Of a stretch of 64,000 nt of DNA, positions 1 through 8,913 are shown one piece after another. Position numbers and translations under genes: made by a program. The DNA comes from Neisseria subflava (GTDB lineage: Bacteria; Pseudomonadota; Gammaproteobacteria; Burkholderiales; Neisseriaceae). Numbering within the stretch: position 1 is the first letter of the stretch; each line of letters starts with the position of its first letter. Where the stretch lies: contig NZ_CP073115.1 of NCBI RefSeq assembly GCF_024205705.1, positions 1,550,001 to 1,614,000 of the forward strand, read 5' to 3'. A model generated the notes under the pieces. The model was not told the origin of the DNA. It searched no databases and worked only from the letters and a program-made list of their open reading frames with translations.

Positions 1-3000
1 CAGAAGGGAGAAACTGGGGGATCGAAGTCAAAACCGAGTTTTCCGGCAACACCGTAGCGCAGAAAAACGACTTGCGCCCATTCTTAGGCCGCGACTACCG
101 CACCCTCTCTCCCATAGGCGCGACGGCGGACGGCACACCGGGTATGGCGGACGTGCTGACCGGCTATACCGGCAAACCCTCCCCCACCGCCCTGTTGTTG
201 GACGAAGGCATAGCCGACACGAAATTCTCGGGCGGCAAAAGCCACACCAACTTCAAAGACGACAGGCAGCTGATGCTGTCCGCCGCCTTTAAAACCGACA
301 TTACAGACGGCCTTGCCGCATACAGCCACCGTCAAAAGGGCAACTACTACGCGGGCAAACGTGGCTATCAAAGCTACCTCAACAACCCCATTTACGGTGC
401 GGATGCCTGTTACGACCAGTATCCCGATAAATCGCAACGGGAAAAAGACATACTCTGCAAATCTTCCGCCAGCCTGGTGCCGAATATGGCCATCCTGTTC
501 AGGCCGGGCGAAGAAATCATGAACAGCCACACCGACACCAAAACCCTGCTGCTGAAAAATAACTGGTATCTGCCGGGCAATCAGAAAATCAGCCTGCAAT
601 ATATGGACAACAAAATCGGCTTCGGTGAAATCAACCCCCTGATAACGGCATGGATACTCGGTTTCAGCGAACAATCCCTAAATGACCCCGCGCAGCAGGC
701 ACCAGGGATAGGGACGAAAATCGACAGTAAAACCTACAAAATCGGCTACGAATGGAAGCCGCAGGACAACAAGTGGATAGATTTTCAGGCCGATATGTGG
801 CGGGTGAAGACCGACAGCAACCGCCATCAGAGCGGCGGCCCCGTCGTCGGCGTAACCACGCCCGACATGGACTACGATATCTGGTACTGGTGCAACATAC
901 GCAAACGGCAGTCTCCCGGTCTTAGAACGGAAAGCTGCGAAGACGCGATGACGTGGAACGCCTACGGTTCGGCACGAACCCATGAAGAAGTGCTGCGCAT
1001 GATAGAAGACACGCCCGACAAAATCGCCCGCAGGCTGGCCCAGTACGATGAAAACAACCGTGCGATTACCGACCGCTGGATGGGGCATACGGGCGGCTAC
1101 TACGCCATTACGCCCGCCGATAAAAATGTGATGACCGACCAGACCAACCATCTGGGCAGGCTGATGAACCTGGCCGAACTGAAGCAAAAGCTGAATCAGG
1201 AACGCTACTACATCGAACATCCCGACCGCATCATCATTCCCGGCGCGCGGCAGCGTACCGACGTCGTCCGCAACGGCTTCAACCTCAGCAACCGCTTCCG
1301 CCTTTCCGACAAACTCAGCCTCACCCTTGCCGCCGACTACCAGCGCGAAACGCTGGAAGAACGCACCGACATCGCTAACAGCGCCGACCTGATGAACACG
1401 TTCGGCGTACTGACCCGCATGGCGGCCTTGGGCGGCCCGCAGTCAGCGAAAAAGCGCGAATGGGGCGCGAACCTGGTCTTCGACTGGAAACCGACTTCCC
1501 GCCTGAACATACAGGCGGGCGTGCGCTATCAGAACTTTAAAGGACGCAATATCGAACTGGCGCGGCAGCGTGCCGCACGCAACCCTTGGTATCAGTACGG
1601 CCTGGGTTCGGACAGCTATGTTACCGGCCTGATGATGCCTTATTACGAATTGGCGGATGAAGAAGATATTGCCAGCCAGCGGCGGATGGAGCAGCTTTAT
1701 GACCCTGATAGAATCGGGGGACAGGTTGAAGAATATCAAAGGCTCAACCGCCGCTTTAAGGAAAAAAACGGCTATGACTACCGTCCGGGCGATACATTCG
1801 TCTCGGGAACACGGCTTTACAGCAAAGCTGACGGCAGCCTGTTTCAAAGTTACCAAGCGGATAAAAACAACGGTGTACTCTACGTCCTGCGCCGCAAGCA
1901 AATTATCCCAATGGTCGCAGGCAAATTTGATCACGGCAAAGTGCAGATTACGCCGGAAATGTACCGCGAAAGGGTAAACAATCCGCAGGGAAAAAGCGGC
2001 AGCTACCGTCGCTATATCCCAGGATCGCATATTTACATGACCGACCCGGTACGTGAAGAAATGGAACGTATGGCCAATGAAAACCAAATTCCGTCAAAAG
2101 AAGACAATAATCAGGTACTGAAATATGGCAGCGATTACAATCGTACCGCTTGGATCCGGCATCAATTCGGCGAAGCCGACCGCTGGCGCATGCCGCAGGA
2201 ACAGCGCGCGCATTCCTGGGCGCCCATGCTGTCGGTCAGCTACGATCTTGCCGACAACCACCGCCTCTTCGCCCGCTATGCCCGCATGAGCCGCTTCCCC
2301 AGCCTTTACGAACTGACCGCCGCCACCGGCAGCGGCGGTCTGTACGGCAGCGAAACCGTGGCCGAATACAGCCTGAAGCCGGAAAAAAGCACCAACTGGG
2401 AAGTCGGCTACAACTTCAATTTCGCCCCGCATTTCGCCAAGCTGCGCCAAGGCGATATCCGCCTCACCTACTACAGCAACAAAATCAAAAACCAAATCGA
2501 CACCTCGAATATGGACGGCGGCATGATCCAATACGACAAGGCAATCAGCAAGGGGCTAGAACTGCAAAGCCGCCTCGACAGCGGCCGCTTCTTTGCCTCC
2601 TTCGGCGGCACTTACCGCTTGAAACATATGGTGTGCGACAAGGGCATCGCCTTCAAATTCGACTATTACCTGCAACGCGTACCCGAATGCCTTGAAGGCG
2701 GCTTCGGCCTCAGCCGCTTCTTCCAGTCCTTGCAGCCGAAATATTCGCTTACCCTCGATGTCGGCACGCGCTTCTTCAACGAAAAACTGGAATTGGGCAT
2801 GCGCGCCATCCATCACAGCAAGGCGGAACGGAAAAACTACGACAAGCTGATTGCCGACGGCGCAGGTCAGGTGTATGAGCGCAACGGCAAACCCTACGGC
2901 TGGCACGCCGCCACCCTGCTTGATGCCTATGCCCGCTACCGCATAGGGAAACATATAGACTTGAACTTCGGAGTAACAAACCTCGCCAACCGCTACTACT

Positions 3001-3074
3001 TAGACCCCATGTCCAGCACTCCTGTCCCCGGCCCGGGCAGGACAGTTACCTTCGGCATCAAGGGTAGGTTTTAA
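1..3074 (+). CDS. TonB-dependent outer-membrane receptor, probable hemophore/haem receptor (5' partial)
   Basis: The frame is open from base 3 to the stop at 3074, giving 1023 visible residues; the signal peptide, TonB box and at least part of the plug lie left of the window. The C-terminal half reads as a TonB-receptor barrel, with a SRFPSLYELTAATG segment, a NFGVTNLANRYYLDP segment and a terminal phenylalanine in GIKGRF. Cysteine pairs sit in what look like long extracellular loops, as in large metal/haem receptors. It is followed by a hemophilin-like hemophore gene and a Slam gene. By analogy with the A. baumannii hphR-hphA-hsmA locus I infer that it imports haem from that hemophore. The TonB-receptor call is secure; the ligand is inferred from context. 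Confidence 0.85.
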   Translation, partial: EGRNWGIEVKTEFSGNTVAQKNDLRPFLGRDYRTLSPIGATADGTPGMADVLTGYTGKPSPTALLLDEGIADTKFSGGKSHTNFKDDRQLMLSAAFKTDITDGLAAYSHRQKGNYYAGKRGYQSYLNNPIYGADACYDQYPDKSQREKDILCKSSASLVPNMAILFRPGEEIMNSHTDTKTLLLKNNWYLPGNQKISLQYMDNKIGFGEINPLITAWILGFSEQSLNDPAQQAPGIGTKIDSKTYKIGYEWKPQDNKWIDFQADMWRVKTDSNRHQSGGPVVGVTTPDMDYDIWYWCNIRKRQSPGLRTESCEDAMTWNAYGSARTHEEVLRMIEDTPDKIARRLAQYDENNRAITDRWMGHTGGYYAITPADKNVMTDQTNHLGRLMNLAELKQKLNQERYYIEHPDRIIIPGARQRTDVVRNGFNLSNRFRLSDKLSLTLAADYQRETLEERTDIANSADLMNTFGVLTRMAALGGPQSAKKREWGANLVFDWKPTSRLNIQAGVRYQNFKGRNIELARQRAARNPWYQYGLGSDSYVTGLMMPYYELADEEDIASQRRMEQLYDPDRIGGQVEEYQRLNRRFKEKNGYDYRPGDTFVSGTRLYSKADGSLFQSYQADKNNGVLYVLRRKQIIPMVAGKFDHGKVQITPEMYRERVNNPQGKSGSYRRYIPGSHIYMTDPVREEMERMANENQIPSKEDNNQVLKYGSDYNRTAWIRHQFGEADRWRMPQEQRAHSWAPMLSVSYDLADNHRLFARYARMSRFPSLYELTAATGSGGLYGSETVAEYSLKPEKSTNWEVGYNFNFAPHFAKLRQGDIRLTYYSNKIKNQIDTSNMDGGMIQYDKAISKGLELQSRLDSGRFFASFGGTYRLKHMVCDKGIAFKFDYYLQRVPECLEGGFGLSRFFQSLQPKYSLTLDVGTRFFNEKLELGMRAIHHSKAERKNYDKLIADGAGQVYERNGKPYGWHAATLLDAYARYRIGKHIDLNFGVTNLANRYYLDPMSSTPVPGPGRTVTFGIKGRF

Positions 3075-3091
3075 GGCTTGACTGTATCCTA

Positions 3092-3127
3092 TGTAGCCGA
3101 CGGGCAGGAATCTGCCCGTCGGCTACA
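3092..3127 (+). terminator. 16-bp perfect hairpin without T-run between receptor and hemophore genes
   Basis: A stem TGTAGCCGACGGGCAG pairs perfectly with its complement around a GAAT loop. No T-run follows directly, so it may act as a partial terminator, an attenuator or an mRNA 3'-end protector for the receptor transcript. Confidence 0.6.
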
Positions 3128-3221
3128 ACCTGTTACCGTTACTATAATTTTTGTATTTCTTAGATGATAATGCAATGATATTAAAAATAAAATATTAACA
3201 AATGCAATCCGCACTTTACAT

Positions 3222-3251
3222 TTGATAATGAGTTTTAATTAGATTTATATT
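3222..3251 (+). promoter_or_regulatory. Candidate sigma-70 promoter overlapping a weak Fur-box-like sequence, upstream of the hemophore gene
   Basis: TTGATA (3222-3227) and TATATT (3246-3251) are 18 bp apart. The stretch from 3224 begins GATAATGA, like one half of the Fur consensus, but only about 11 of 19 positions agree overall. Iron or haem control would fit the gene, but the site is weak. Confidence 0.3.
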
Positions 3252-3354
3252 TTTATTTATATTAATATGCGCCCTATCGGTAACACCCGATACACCTTGC
3301 CGCTCGAGACAAAACAGCGGTATCCACCATATCTTTTCTTTAAAAGGAAAAATC

Positions 3355-4281
3355 ATGAAAGCATCACAATTAGCCCTCGCTGTCCTTTTGACTGCAACCT
3401 TCAGCTCTGCTTATGCAGTTAATGTGGAAGGTGGTTCAAGCAAACTGAACTTAATCGAACCCAAAACATCCGATTCCCTGCCCTTTGGTTCGGGTGCTGC
3501 CGGCATCAAAGTCAGCACAGGCAATGGCTTATCCAATTCTATCAACCTCCAAGCTGGTCCCGCGCAACGCATCCGCACCAAATACGGCAACGCACCCATC
3601 AACGGCAGCAATCAGAACGCCAATGTAAACGGTGCGGCCAATCCGAGATACCTCACCCCAGGTGATGTCAATCCCGTATTGGGCTGGTTCAGCTCGAAAA
3701 AACTCGGACAAGTTTGGTATGAAAAACGCGCCAACAACACCGAGGTGTTCAGCGTACGCCAAATGGCTGACCCGCTGTTGCCGATTGCACCGAAATTCGG
3801 CGGCATGACCTTTGCCAAAGTGCCGACTGCGGCAACCAACGTCTTCTTCGGCGAATGGGCACCGCGCAAAGGCAACAGCAATCAGATTGCCAACAGCACG
3901 GATTTGAATATGAACGACGGCAACCGCACGGTTTGGTTCGTGGGTGAGAATCCGACAGCTAATATGCCGAAACTGGTCAATGCGAAATACAATGTATTAG
4001 GTATTAACAAGCATACTCCAGGGAAAAATGATTTCTATACCGGCGTACTGACCGCCAACTATGGAACAGGTAAAAATGAACTGGCCGGCACTATTTCCCG
4101 CGCCGGAGACAGCATCAATTTTGCCAATACCAAAATCGAAAGCAGCGGTAAATTTGATAACCATAAAAATACCGAGCATATTACCGGACGCTTCTATGGT
4201 AGCGGAGCGGAAGCCTTGGCAGGTATCGTGGATCGTGCAGGCGCAGATAAAGACGTAGCCTTCGGCGGTGCGAAAAAATAG
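3355..4281 (+). CDS. Hemophilin-like secreted hemophore (HphA type), Slam substrate
   Basis: This 308-residue protein has a cleavable Sec signal peptide of about 21 residues (ending SAYA) with no lipobox, so it should be soluble and secreted rather than lipidated. The N-terminal domain (about 25-150) is expected to bind ligand. The C-terminal part is a small beta-barrel handle: FFGEWA, then TVWFVG, VLTANYGTG, GRFYGSGAEALAG and a final AFGG. This repeated strand/loop pattern belongs to hemophilins and to TbpB-like Slam substrates. The start has a good AAAGGA ribosome binding site. A TonB receptor lies upstream and a Slam translocator downstream, the standard partners. Haem as ligand is inferred from family and context; no specific haem-binding residues were identified. 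Confidence 0.78.
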   Translation: MKASQLALAVLLTATFSSAYAVNVEGGSSKLNLIEPKTSDSLPFGSGAAGIKVSTGNGLSNSINLQAGPAQRIRTKYGNAPINGSNQNANVNGAANPRYLTPGDVNPVLGWFSSKKLGQVWYEKRANNTEVFSVRQMADPLLPIAPKFGGMTFAKVPTAATNVFFGEWAPRKGNSNQIANSTDLNMNDGNRTVWFVGENPTANMPKLVNAKYNVLGINKHTPGKNDFYTGVLTANYGTGKNELAGTISRAGDSINFANTKIESSGKFDNHKNTEHITGRFYGSGAEALAGIVDRAGADKDVAFGGAKK

Positions 4282-4371
4282 CCTTGTCTGCTTACGCGAT
4301 TAGGGAATGCCGGTGTTTTCGGCGTTTGGCCGTCCATTCCCGCAATCAGGTAAACCGCCATTTTTTAACTA

Positions 4372-4403
4372 CAGCCGCAGTAGGCATAAATATACTGCGG
4401 CTG
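4372..4403 (+). terminator. 11-bp hairpin between hemophore and Slam genes
   Basis: CAGCCGCAGTA pairs with TACTGCGGCTG around a 10-nt loop, with no strong T-run. It may limit read-through into the translocator gene or stabilise the hemophore mRNA. Confidence 0.5.
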
Positions 4404-4498
4404 ACCTGTTTCTGAAGTGTCGTACAAACCTGCATTATCTTGCAGAATTTTTGCTTTACTTCTTTCAGACGGCCTCTCCGCCCAAAGGACCCTATCCC

Positions 4499-5992
4499 AT
4501 GAAACACCACTTTTGCCTGCTTTTTCTACCGCTCTGTACGGTCTGCCTTGCCGCTCCGTCCAACGATGCCGCAGATGAACGCCGCCGCCTGCTGGATGAG
4601 AGCAGCCGCCAAACGCAGCAATACCGCGAAAGCGGCTGGCTTGACACGGAGCAGGCACACGGGGAAGTGGGAGAAAACGATGGCTACATCATGATAGACG
4701 GTACAGTCTACCAAGTCGGCGATACGGCGGAAGAACTGGAAAGTGCGATTTACTACGCCCTCAACGCGCGGCAGTGGCACAAGGTGCGACAGTTTGCCGC
4801 CCGCTACGCAAAACTGCCGCAACACAAACCCGCGCTGATTCATTTGGCCGATGGGTTGCAAAAACGGGACAAAGGGAATTTCCGCGCGGCGGGGAACAGT
4901 TTTCAGACGGCCTTGGAAGCCGAACCCGACAACCCACGCCTGCTGCTCGAAGCGGGGCGGTTTTATGCCGAAGACAACCAAAACAAAGAGTCCGCTGCCG
5001 CATTTGAAAAAGTTCTGAAAACAGATATTCCTGCTGAAACCCGCCCCATCGTGGAAAACTACCTATCCGAACTGGGCAAACGCCGCCGCTGGCACGGCCA
5101 AATCAGCCTCGGCTACGGCTACAATAGCAATGTAAACCAAGGCAACGGCATCAGCCAATGCGTGTGGGAAATCGCGGGCATGTGCCTGATGGAGCGCACC
5201 CTGCCTGCGCCAACGGATTCGACCTTCTTATCCTATAGCGCGACCGCCGAAAAAAACGTCCCGCTCAAAGGGCATCACGGTGTACAGGTGCGCGGTGTAC
5301 TGTACGGCAACCGCTACACGGAAAAAGACAAAGATTCGGCGGCCATGCCGGATTACAGCTATCACAATGGTTCGCTGTACGCGGGATATGCCTATGCCGA
5401 CGCACGCTCCTCCTTTTCTCTGCTACCCTATTTCGAATATAACTTCCGCAACCGCCACACCCACTACCGCGCATGGGGCGTGGATGTCGACTGGTCACGT
5501 ACACTCTCCCCTCGCTGGCGCATTAACTCACATGCCGGAGCAAAAAAGACCGGATACAGTGGACAAAACAAAGATTATTTTGCCGACTATAAGCAATACG
5601 AACTGGGCGTAGGGGCAGAATTTTCTCTCACACCCCAAAGCGGCCTGTTCGCCAACTTTGATGCAACACGCAAAGCCTATCCCGAAAAATCTTCTTCCAA
5701 CAAGGAATATACGACACGGCTGGGCGCATATAGTTTTTTTTCAAGCGGTACTTACCTCAACACCATCCTGCTTCACCGCCGCAGTCTTTATGACGCTGCA
5801 AGTTTTGTCAGTGATAACAGACGGCGGCGCGACAATCAATACATCATGATAGTCGCTGTAGGCTTTCCGCAGTGGAACCTTAAAGGTGTGTATCCTGAAT
5901 TTCGTTTTAGACGCTCAATCTCCCATAGCAATACAGCACATTACCGCTACCGTCAGAATGAATGGCTACTAAATTTTAAATACCGATTTTAA
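4499..5992 (+). CDS. Slam-family outer-membrane translocator (type XI secretion; TPR + DUF560 barrel)
   Basis: The start at 4499 gives 497 residues, a signal peptide (KHHFCLLFLPLCTVCLA) and an AAAGGA site 10 bp upstream; the longer open frame from 4307 would bury the signal peptide. Residues of about 65-190 form TPR-like helices (RAAGNSFQTALEAEPDNPRL, ESAAAFEKVLKTD). From about 205 a 14-strand-type barrel begins (GQISLGYGYNSNVNQG) and runs to the terminal phenylalanine. Slam proteins move lipoproteins or hemophores across the outer membrane; the hemophore encoded just upstream is the obvious client. Whether it also serves other neisserial substrates cannot be told from the sequence. A DUS (4909-4920) is embedded in the TPR coding sequence. 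Confidence 0.85.
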   Translation: MKHHFCLLFLPLCTVCLAAPSNDAADERRRLLDESSRQTQQYRESGWLDTEQAHGEVGENDGYIMIDGTVYQVGDTAEELESAIYYALNARQWHKVRQFAARYAKLPQHKPALIHLADGLQKRDKGNFRAAGNSFQTALEAEPDNPRLLLEAGRFYAEDNQNKESAAAFEKVLKTDIPAETRPIVENYLSELGKRRRWHGQISLGYGYNSNVNQGNGISQCVWEIAGMCLMERTLPAPTDSTFLSYSATAEKNVPLKGHHGVQVRGVLYGNRYTEKDKDSAAMPDYSYHNGSLYAGYAYADARSSFSLLPYFEYNFRNRHTHYRAWGVDVDWSRTLSPRWRINSHAGAKKTGYSGQNKDYFADYKQYELGVGAEFSLTPQSGLFANFDATRKAYPEKSSSNKEYTTRLGAYSFFSSGTYLNTILLHRRSLYDAASFVSDNRRRRDNQYIMIVAVGFPQWNLKGVYPEFRFRRSISHSNTAHYRYRQNEWLLNFKYRF

Positions 5993-6057
5993 ATTGAGTC
6001 ATTTAGCAATACACTAAAACAGCGATACAACCATACTGTTTTACTCGTTTCTATATC

Positions 6058-6105
6058 ATGCCGTCTGAAAAAAGCCGATACACCTTCCTGATGTATCGGC
6101 TTTCG
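6058..6105 (-). terminator. AT-dialect DUS plus glgP terminator hairpin
   Basis: A 10-bp stem (about 6072-6082 with 6092-6102) is followed on the minus strand by a run of T's that merges into an AT-type uptake sequence (ATGCCGTCTGAA, 6058-6069). It should end the glgP transcript and may also stop Slam transcripts on the plus strand. Confidence 0.75.
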
Positions 6106-6120
6106 CTATCTGCTTAACGC

Positions 6121-8601
6121 TTAATTTCTGCCGGGTAATTCTTTTTCGCTCAATGGTTTAATATACCAAATATCGCGGCAGTAGTCGGCGATGGAGCGGT
6201 CGGATGAGAAGAAGCCCATGTTGGCGATGTTGATCAAGGCTGATTTGCGCCATGCGGATACGTTGCGGTAGTGCTCGTCTGCTTTGTATTGCGTGTCGAT
6301 GTAGCTGCGGAAATCCGCCATCAGTTGATAGAAGTCGCCGTATGGTTGCAACACGTCGTTGTAGCGGTTTGGCTCTTCGGGAGAGAAAGTGCCTTGGCTG
6401 ATTTGGTTGACGACGCGGCGCAGGTCGCTGTCTCGCTCGATATAGCTCAACGGGTCGTAACCGTTGCGGCGGATTTCTTCGACTTGCTCGACGGTGTTAC
6501 CGAAGATATAGCAGTTGTCCGCGCCGACTTTTTCCAAAATCTCAACGTTCGCGCCGTCCAGTGTACCCATACAGATTGCGCCGTTGAGGGCAAATTTCAT
6601 GTTGCTGGTACCGGATGCTTCTGTACCTGCCAGTGAAATCTGTTCGTGCAAATCGGCGGCTGGGATGATGATTTGGGCAAGGCTGACGCTGTAATTCGGG
6701 ATGTAAACGACTTTAATCAGGTTGCGGATACGGGTGTCATTGTTGATGACTTTGGCAACATCATTAATCAGACGGATGATTTTCTTCGCCATGTAATAAG
6801 CGGAAGCGGCTTTACCGGCAAAGATGAACACACGCGGCTGCCAATCGAAATCCGGGTTTTCCAAGATTTTGTTGTAACGGTCGACGATGTGCATCACGTT
6901 CAATGCTTGACGTTTGTACTCGTGGATACGTTTGATTTGGATGTCGAAAAGTGCATCGGTATTAACCTTGATGCCCAGCTCGGTTTCGATGTATTTGGCA
7001 AGGCGCTCTTTGGCAGCTTTTTTCACTTCGCCGAATTCTGCCTGTACGGAAGCATCGTCCACTTTGTCGTTGAGCTTGGTCAGGTTGTCCAAATGCAGAC
7101 GCCAGTCTTCATCGCCCAGATGTTTGTCCAAGAATTTGGTCAGGCCCGGATTGGCGATGTTGATCCAGCGGCGCGGAGTTACGCCGTTGGTTACGTTGGT
7201 AAAGCGTTCCGGGAATACTTTGGCAAAGTCGGCAAAGATGGATGTGGTCATCAAATCGGAGTGGATTTTTGCCACGCCGTTGACTTTGTGCGAACCGATA
7301 ACCGCCAGCCATGCCATGCGGACGCGACGGCCGTGGGTTTCATCAATGATGGATACGCGGCGGACAAAGTCGTCGTCAAAGTTGCCGATGGCGCGTAAGG
7401 CATTGAGGAAGTAGGCGTTGATTTCAAAGATGATGTCCAAGTGGCGCGGCAGCAGACGGCCCATCAGGTCGACCTGCCAAGTTTCCAAGGCTTCGCTCAT
7501 CAATGTGTGGTTGGTGTAAGAGAAAATCTTACAGCACATATTCCATGCTTCAGTCCATGCGATGCCCTCTTCATCAATCAGGATGCGCATCAATTCTGGA
7601 ATAGCGAGCACCGGATGGGTGTCGTTCAAATGGATGGCGACTTCGTCCGCCAAAGTGTGGATGCTTGGGAAACGGCATTTGTGACGTGCAACGATGTCTT
7701 GAACGGAAGCGGAAACCAAGAAGTATTCTTGCTTCAGACGCAATTCGCGGCCGGAATCGGTAGAGTCATTCGGATACAGAACGCGTGAGATGTTTTCGTC
7801 ACTGTTTTGTGCGCGAACGGCAGAGGCATAATCGCCTCGGTTGAAGTCGGCAAGGTCAAACAGGTTGCCCGCGTGTGCGGTCCACAAGCGCAATGGGTTG
7901 GCACATTCGCCGCCATAGCCAGGAATGATTTCATCGTATGCCCAAGCGGAAATTTCTTCGCTTGGCTGCCATTCTTTTTTGTCGCCCAAGTTCAACACTT
8001 GACCGCCGAAACGGACGGAATATTGTTTGTTCGGACGGGCAAACTGCCATGCCAAATCTTGGTCGAGCCACAAATCGGGTTTTTCAACTTGCTGGCCATC
8101 CACGATTTCTTGTTTGAACATACCGTATTGGTAACGGATGCCGTAGCCCATGGCCGGAATGCGCAGGGTTGCCAAAGAGTCGAGGAAGCAGGCGGCCAGA
8201 CGGCCCAAACCGCCGTTACCCAAACCTGGATCTTCTTCTTGTTCGCAGACATCGGCAAATTCTTTGCCCAGTTGCTTGAAGGCTTCTTCAAACTCGGCAT
8301 AAACTCCTTCGTTAATCAGCGCGTTGACAAACGAACGGCCGAGCAGGAATTCCATAGACAGGTAATAAACCATGCGTTTGCTGTTGTCGATGTGGGCGCG
8401 GCGTGTTTTAAGGAAATCTTCCGCAATCAGGTCACGCGCGGCAAGCATGGCGGCGTTGAGCCATTGGTGTGAAGTTGCCTCCTTCGGATCTACGCCCAAG
8501 ATGAAAATCAGCTTGTAAACGATGGATTTACGGATGGTTTCGGCGTCCGGTTTAGGCATTACATAATCGTAACCGGAGATGGGGAGTTTTTTCTTAGCCA
8601 T
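6121..8601 (-). CDS. glgP: Glycogen/maltodextrin phosphorylase
   Basis: This 826-residue GT35 enzyme releases glucose-1-phosphate from alpha-1,4-glucan ends using inorganic phosphate and pyridoxal phosphate. Its N-terminal part carries EDPGLGNGGLGRLAACFLDS. The C-terminal part carries KRIHEYKRQALNVM and EASGTSNMKFALNG; the lysine of that last motif is the PLP Schiff-base residue. Length matches the bacterial family. An AAAGG site precedes the ATG. It is the last of three minus-strand genes of glycogen turnover. GlgP and MalP cannot be separated on sequence alone; the neighbouring glgX favours a glycogen role. Confidence 0.93.
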   Translation of the reverse strand: MAKKKLPISGYDYVMPKPDAETIRKSIVYKLIFILGVDPKEATSHQWLNAAMLAARDLIAEDFLKTRRAHIDNSKRMVYYLSMEFLLGRSFVNALINEGVYAEFEEAFKQLGKEFADVCEQEEDPGLGNGGLGRLAACFLDSLATLRIPAMGYGIRYQYGMFKQEIVDGQQVEKPDLWLDQDLAWQFARPNKQYSVRFGGQVLNLGDKKEWQPSEEISAWAYDEIIPGYGGECANPLRLWTAHAGNLFDLADFNRGDYASAVRAQNSDENISRVLYPNDSTDSGRELRLKQEYFLVSASVQDIVARHKCRFPSIHTLADEVAIHLNDTHPVLAIPELMRILIDEEGIAWTEAWNMCCKIFSYTNHTLMSEALETWQVDLMGRLLPRHLDIIFEINAYFLNALRAIGNFDDDFVRRVSIIDETHGRRVRMAWLAVIGSHKVNGVAKIHSDLMTTSIFADFAKVFPERFTNVTNGVTPRRWINIANPGLTKFLDKHLGDEDWRLHLDNLTKLNDKVDDASVQAEFGEVKKAAKERLAKYIETELGIKVNTDALFDIQIKRIHEYKRQALNVMHIVDRYNKILENPDFDWQPRVFIFAGKAASAYYMAKKIIRLINDVAKVINNDTRIRNLIKVVYIPNYSVSLAQIIIPAADLHEQISLAGTEASGTSNMKFALNGAICMGTLDGANVEILEKVGADNCYIFGNTVEQVEEIRRNGYDPLSYIERDSDLRRVVNQISQGTFSPEEPNRYNDVLQPYGDFYQLMADFRSYIDTQYKADEHYRNVSAWRKSALINIANMGFFSSDRSIADYCRDIWYIKPLSEKELPGRN

Positions 8602-8913
8602 GGAAGCCTTTCTCTAGCGTGAGGCACTGGACAACGCGCCTGATGGTTTATAGAAACAACGTTATTCAGTTTTCAGACGGCCTGAAGAAGTATAAATGCC
8701 GTCTGAAAAATTTATAGGTAGGTTTGTTTCAGGTTTGATACGGATTATAACTGAAATATTCCACTCCGTATTATTTTTTCTTTATAAAACATTTAATTAC
8801 AAATTAAACCACTCATCATCTCATCGGCATTTCCATTTATGCCATGCAAGCTTCGGCCCAACGGATACAGACGAAATATCAAAGAGTTAACAATATAACG
8901 GCTTGGTTTTCAT
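8602..8913. other. Intergenic region between glgX and glgP
   Basis: This 312-bp AT-rich gap contains an inverted DUS pair and no credible gene. The short frames in it lack ribosome binding sites and family resemblance. A promoter for glgP may lie here, but I cannot point to one. Confidence 0.5.
8670..8709. terminator. Inverted DUS pair upstream of glgP (one arm AT-dialect)
   Basis: TTTTCAGACGGC (8670-8681) pairs with GCCGTCTGAAAA (8698-8709). It could stop transcripts entering from glgX. The right arm is an AT-type DUS (8696-8707). Confidence 0.55.

Noticed and set aside
4307..4498. 64-residue N-terminal extension of the Slam protein
   Set aside because: The internal ATG at 4499 has a good ribosome binding site and starts a signal peptide that the extension would block.
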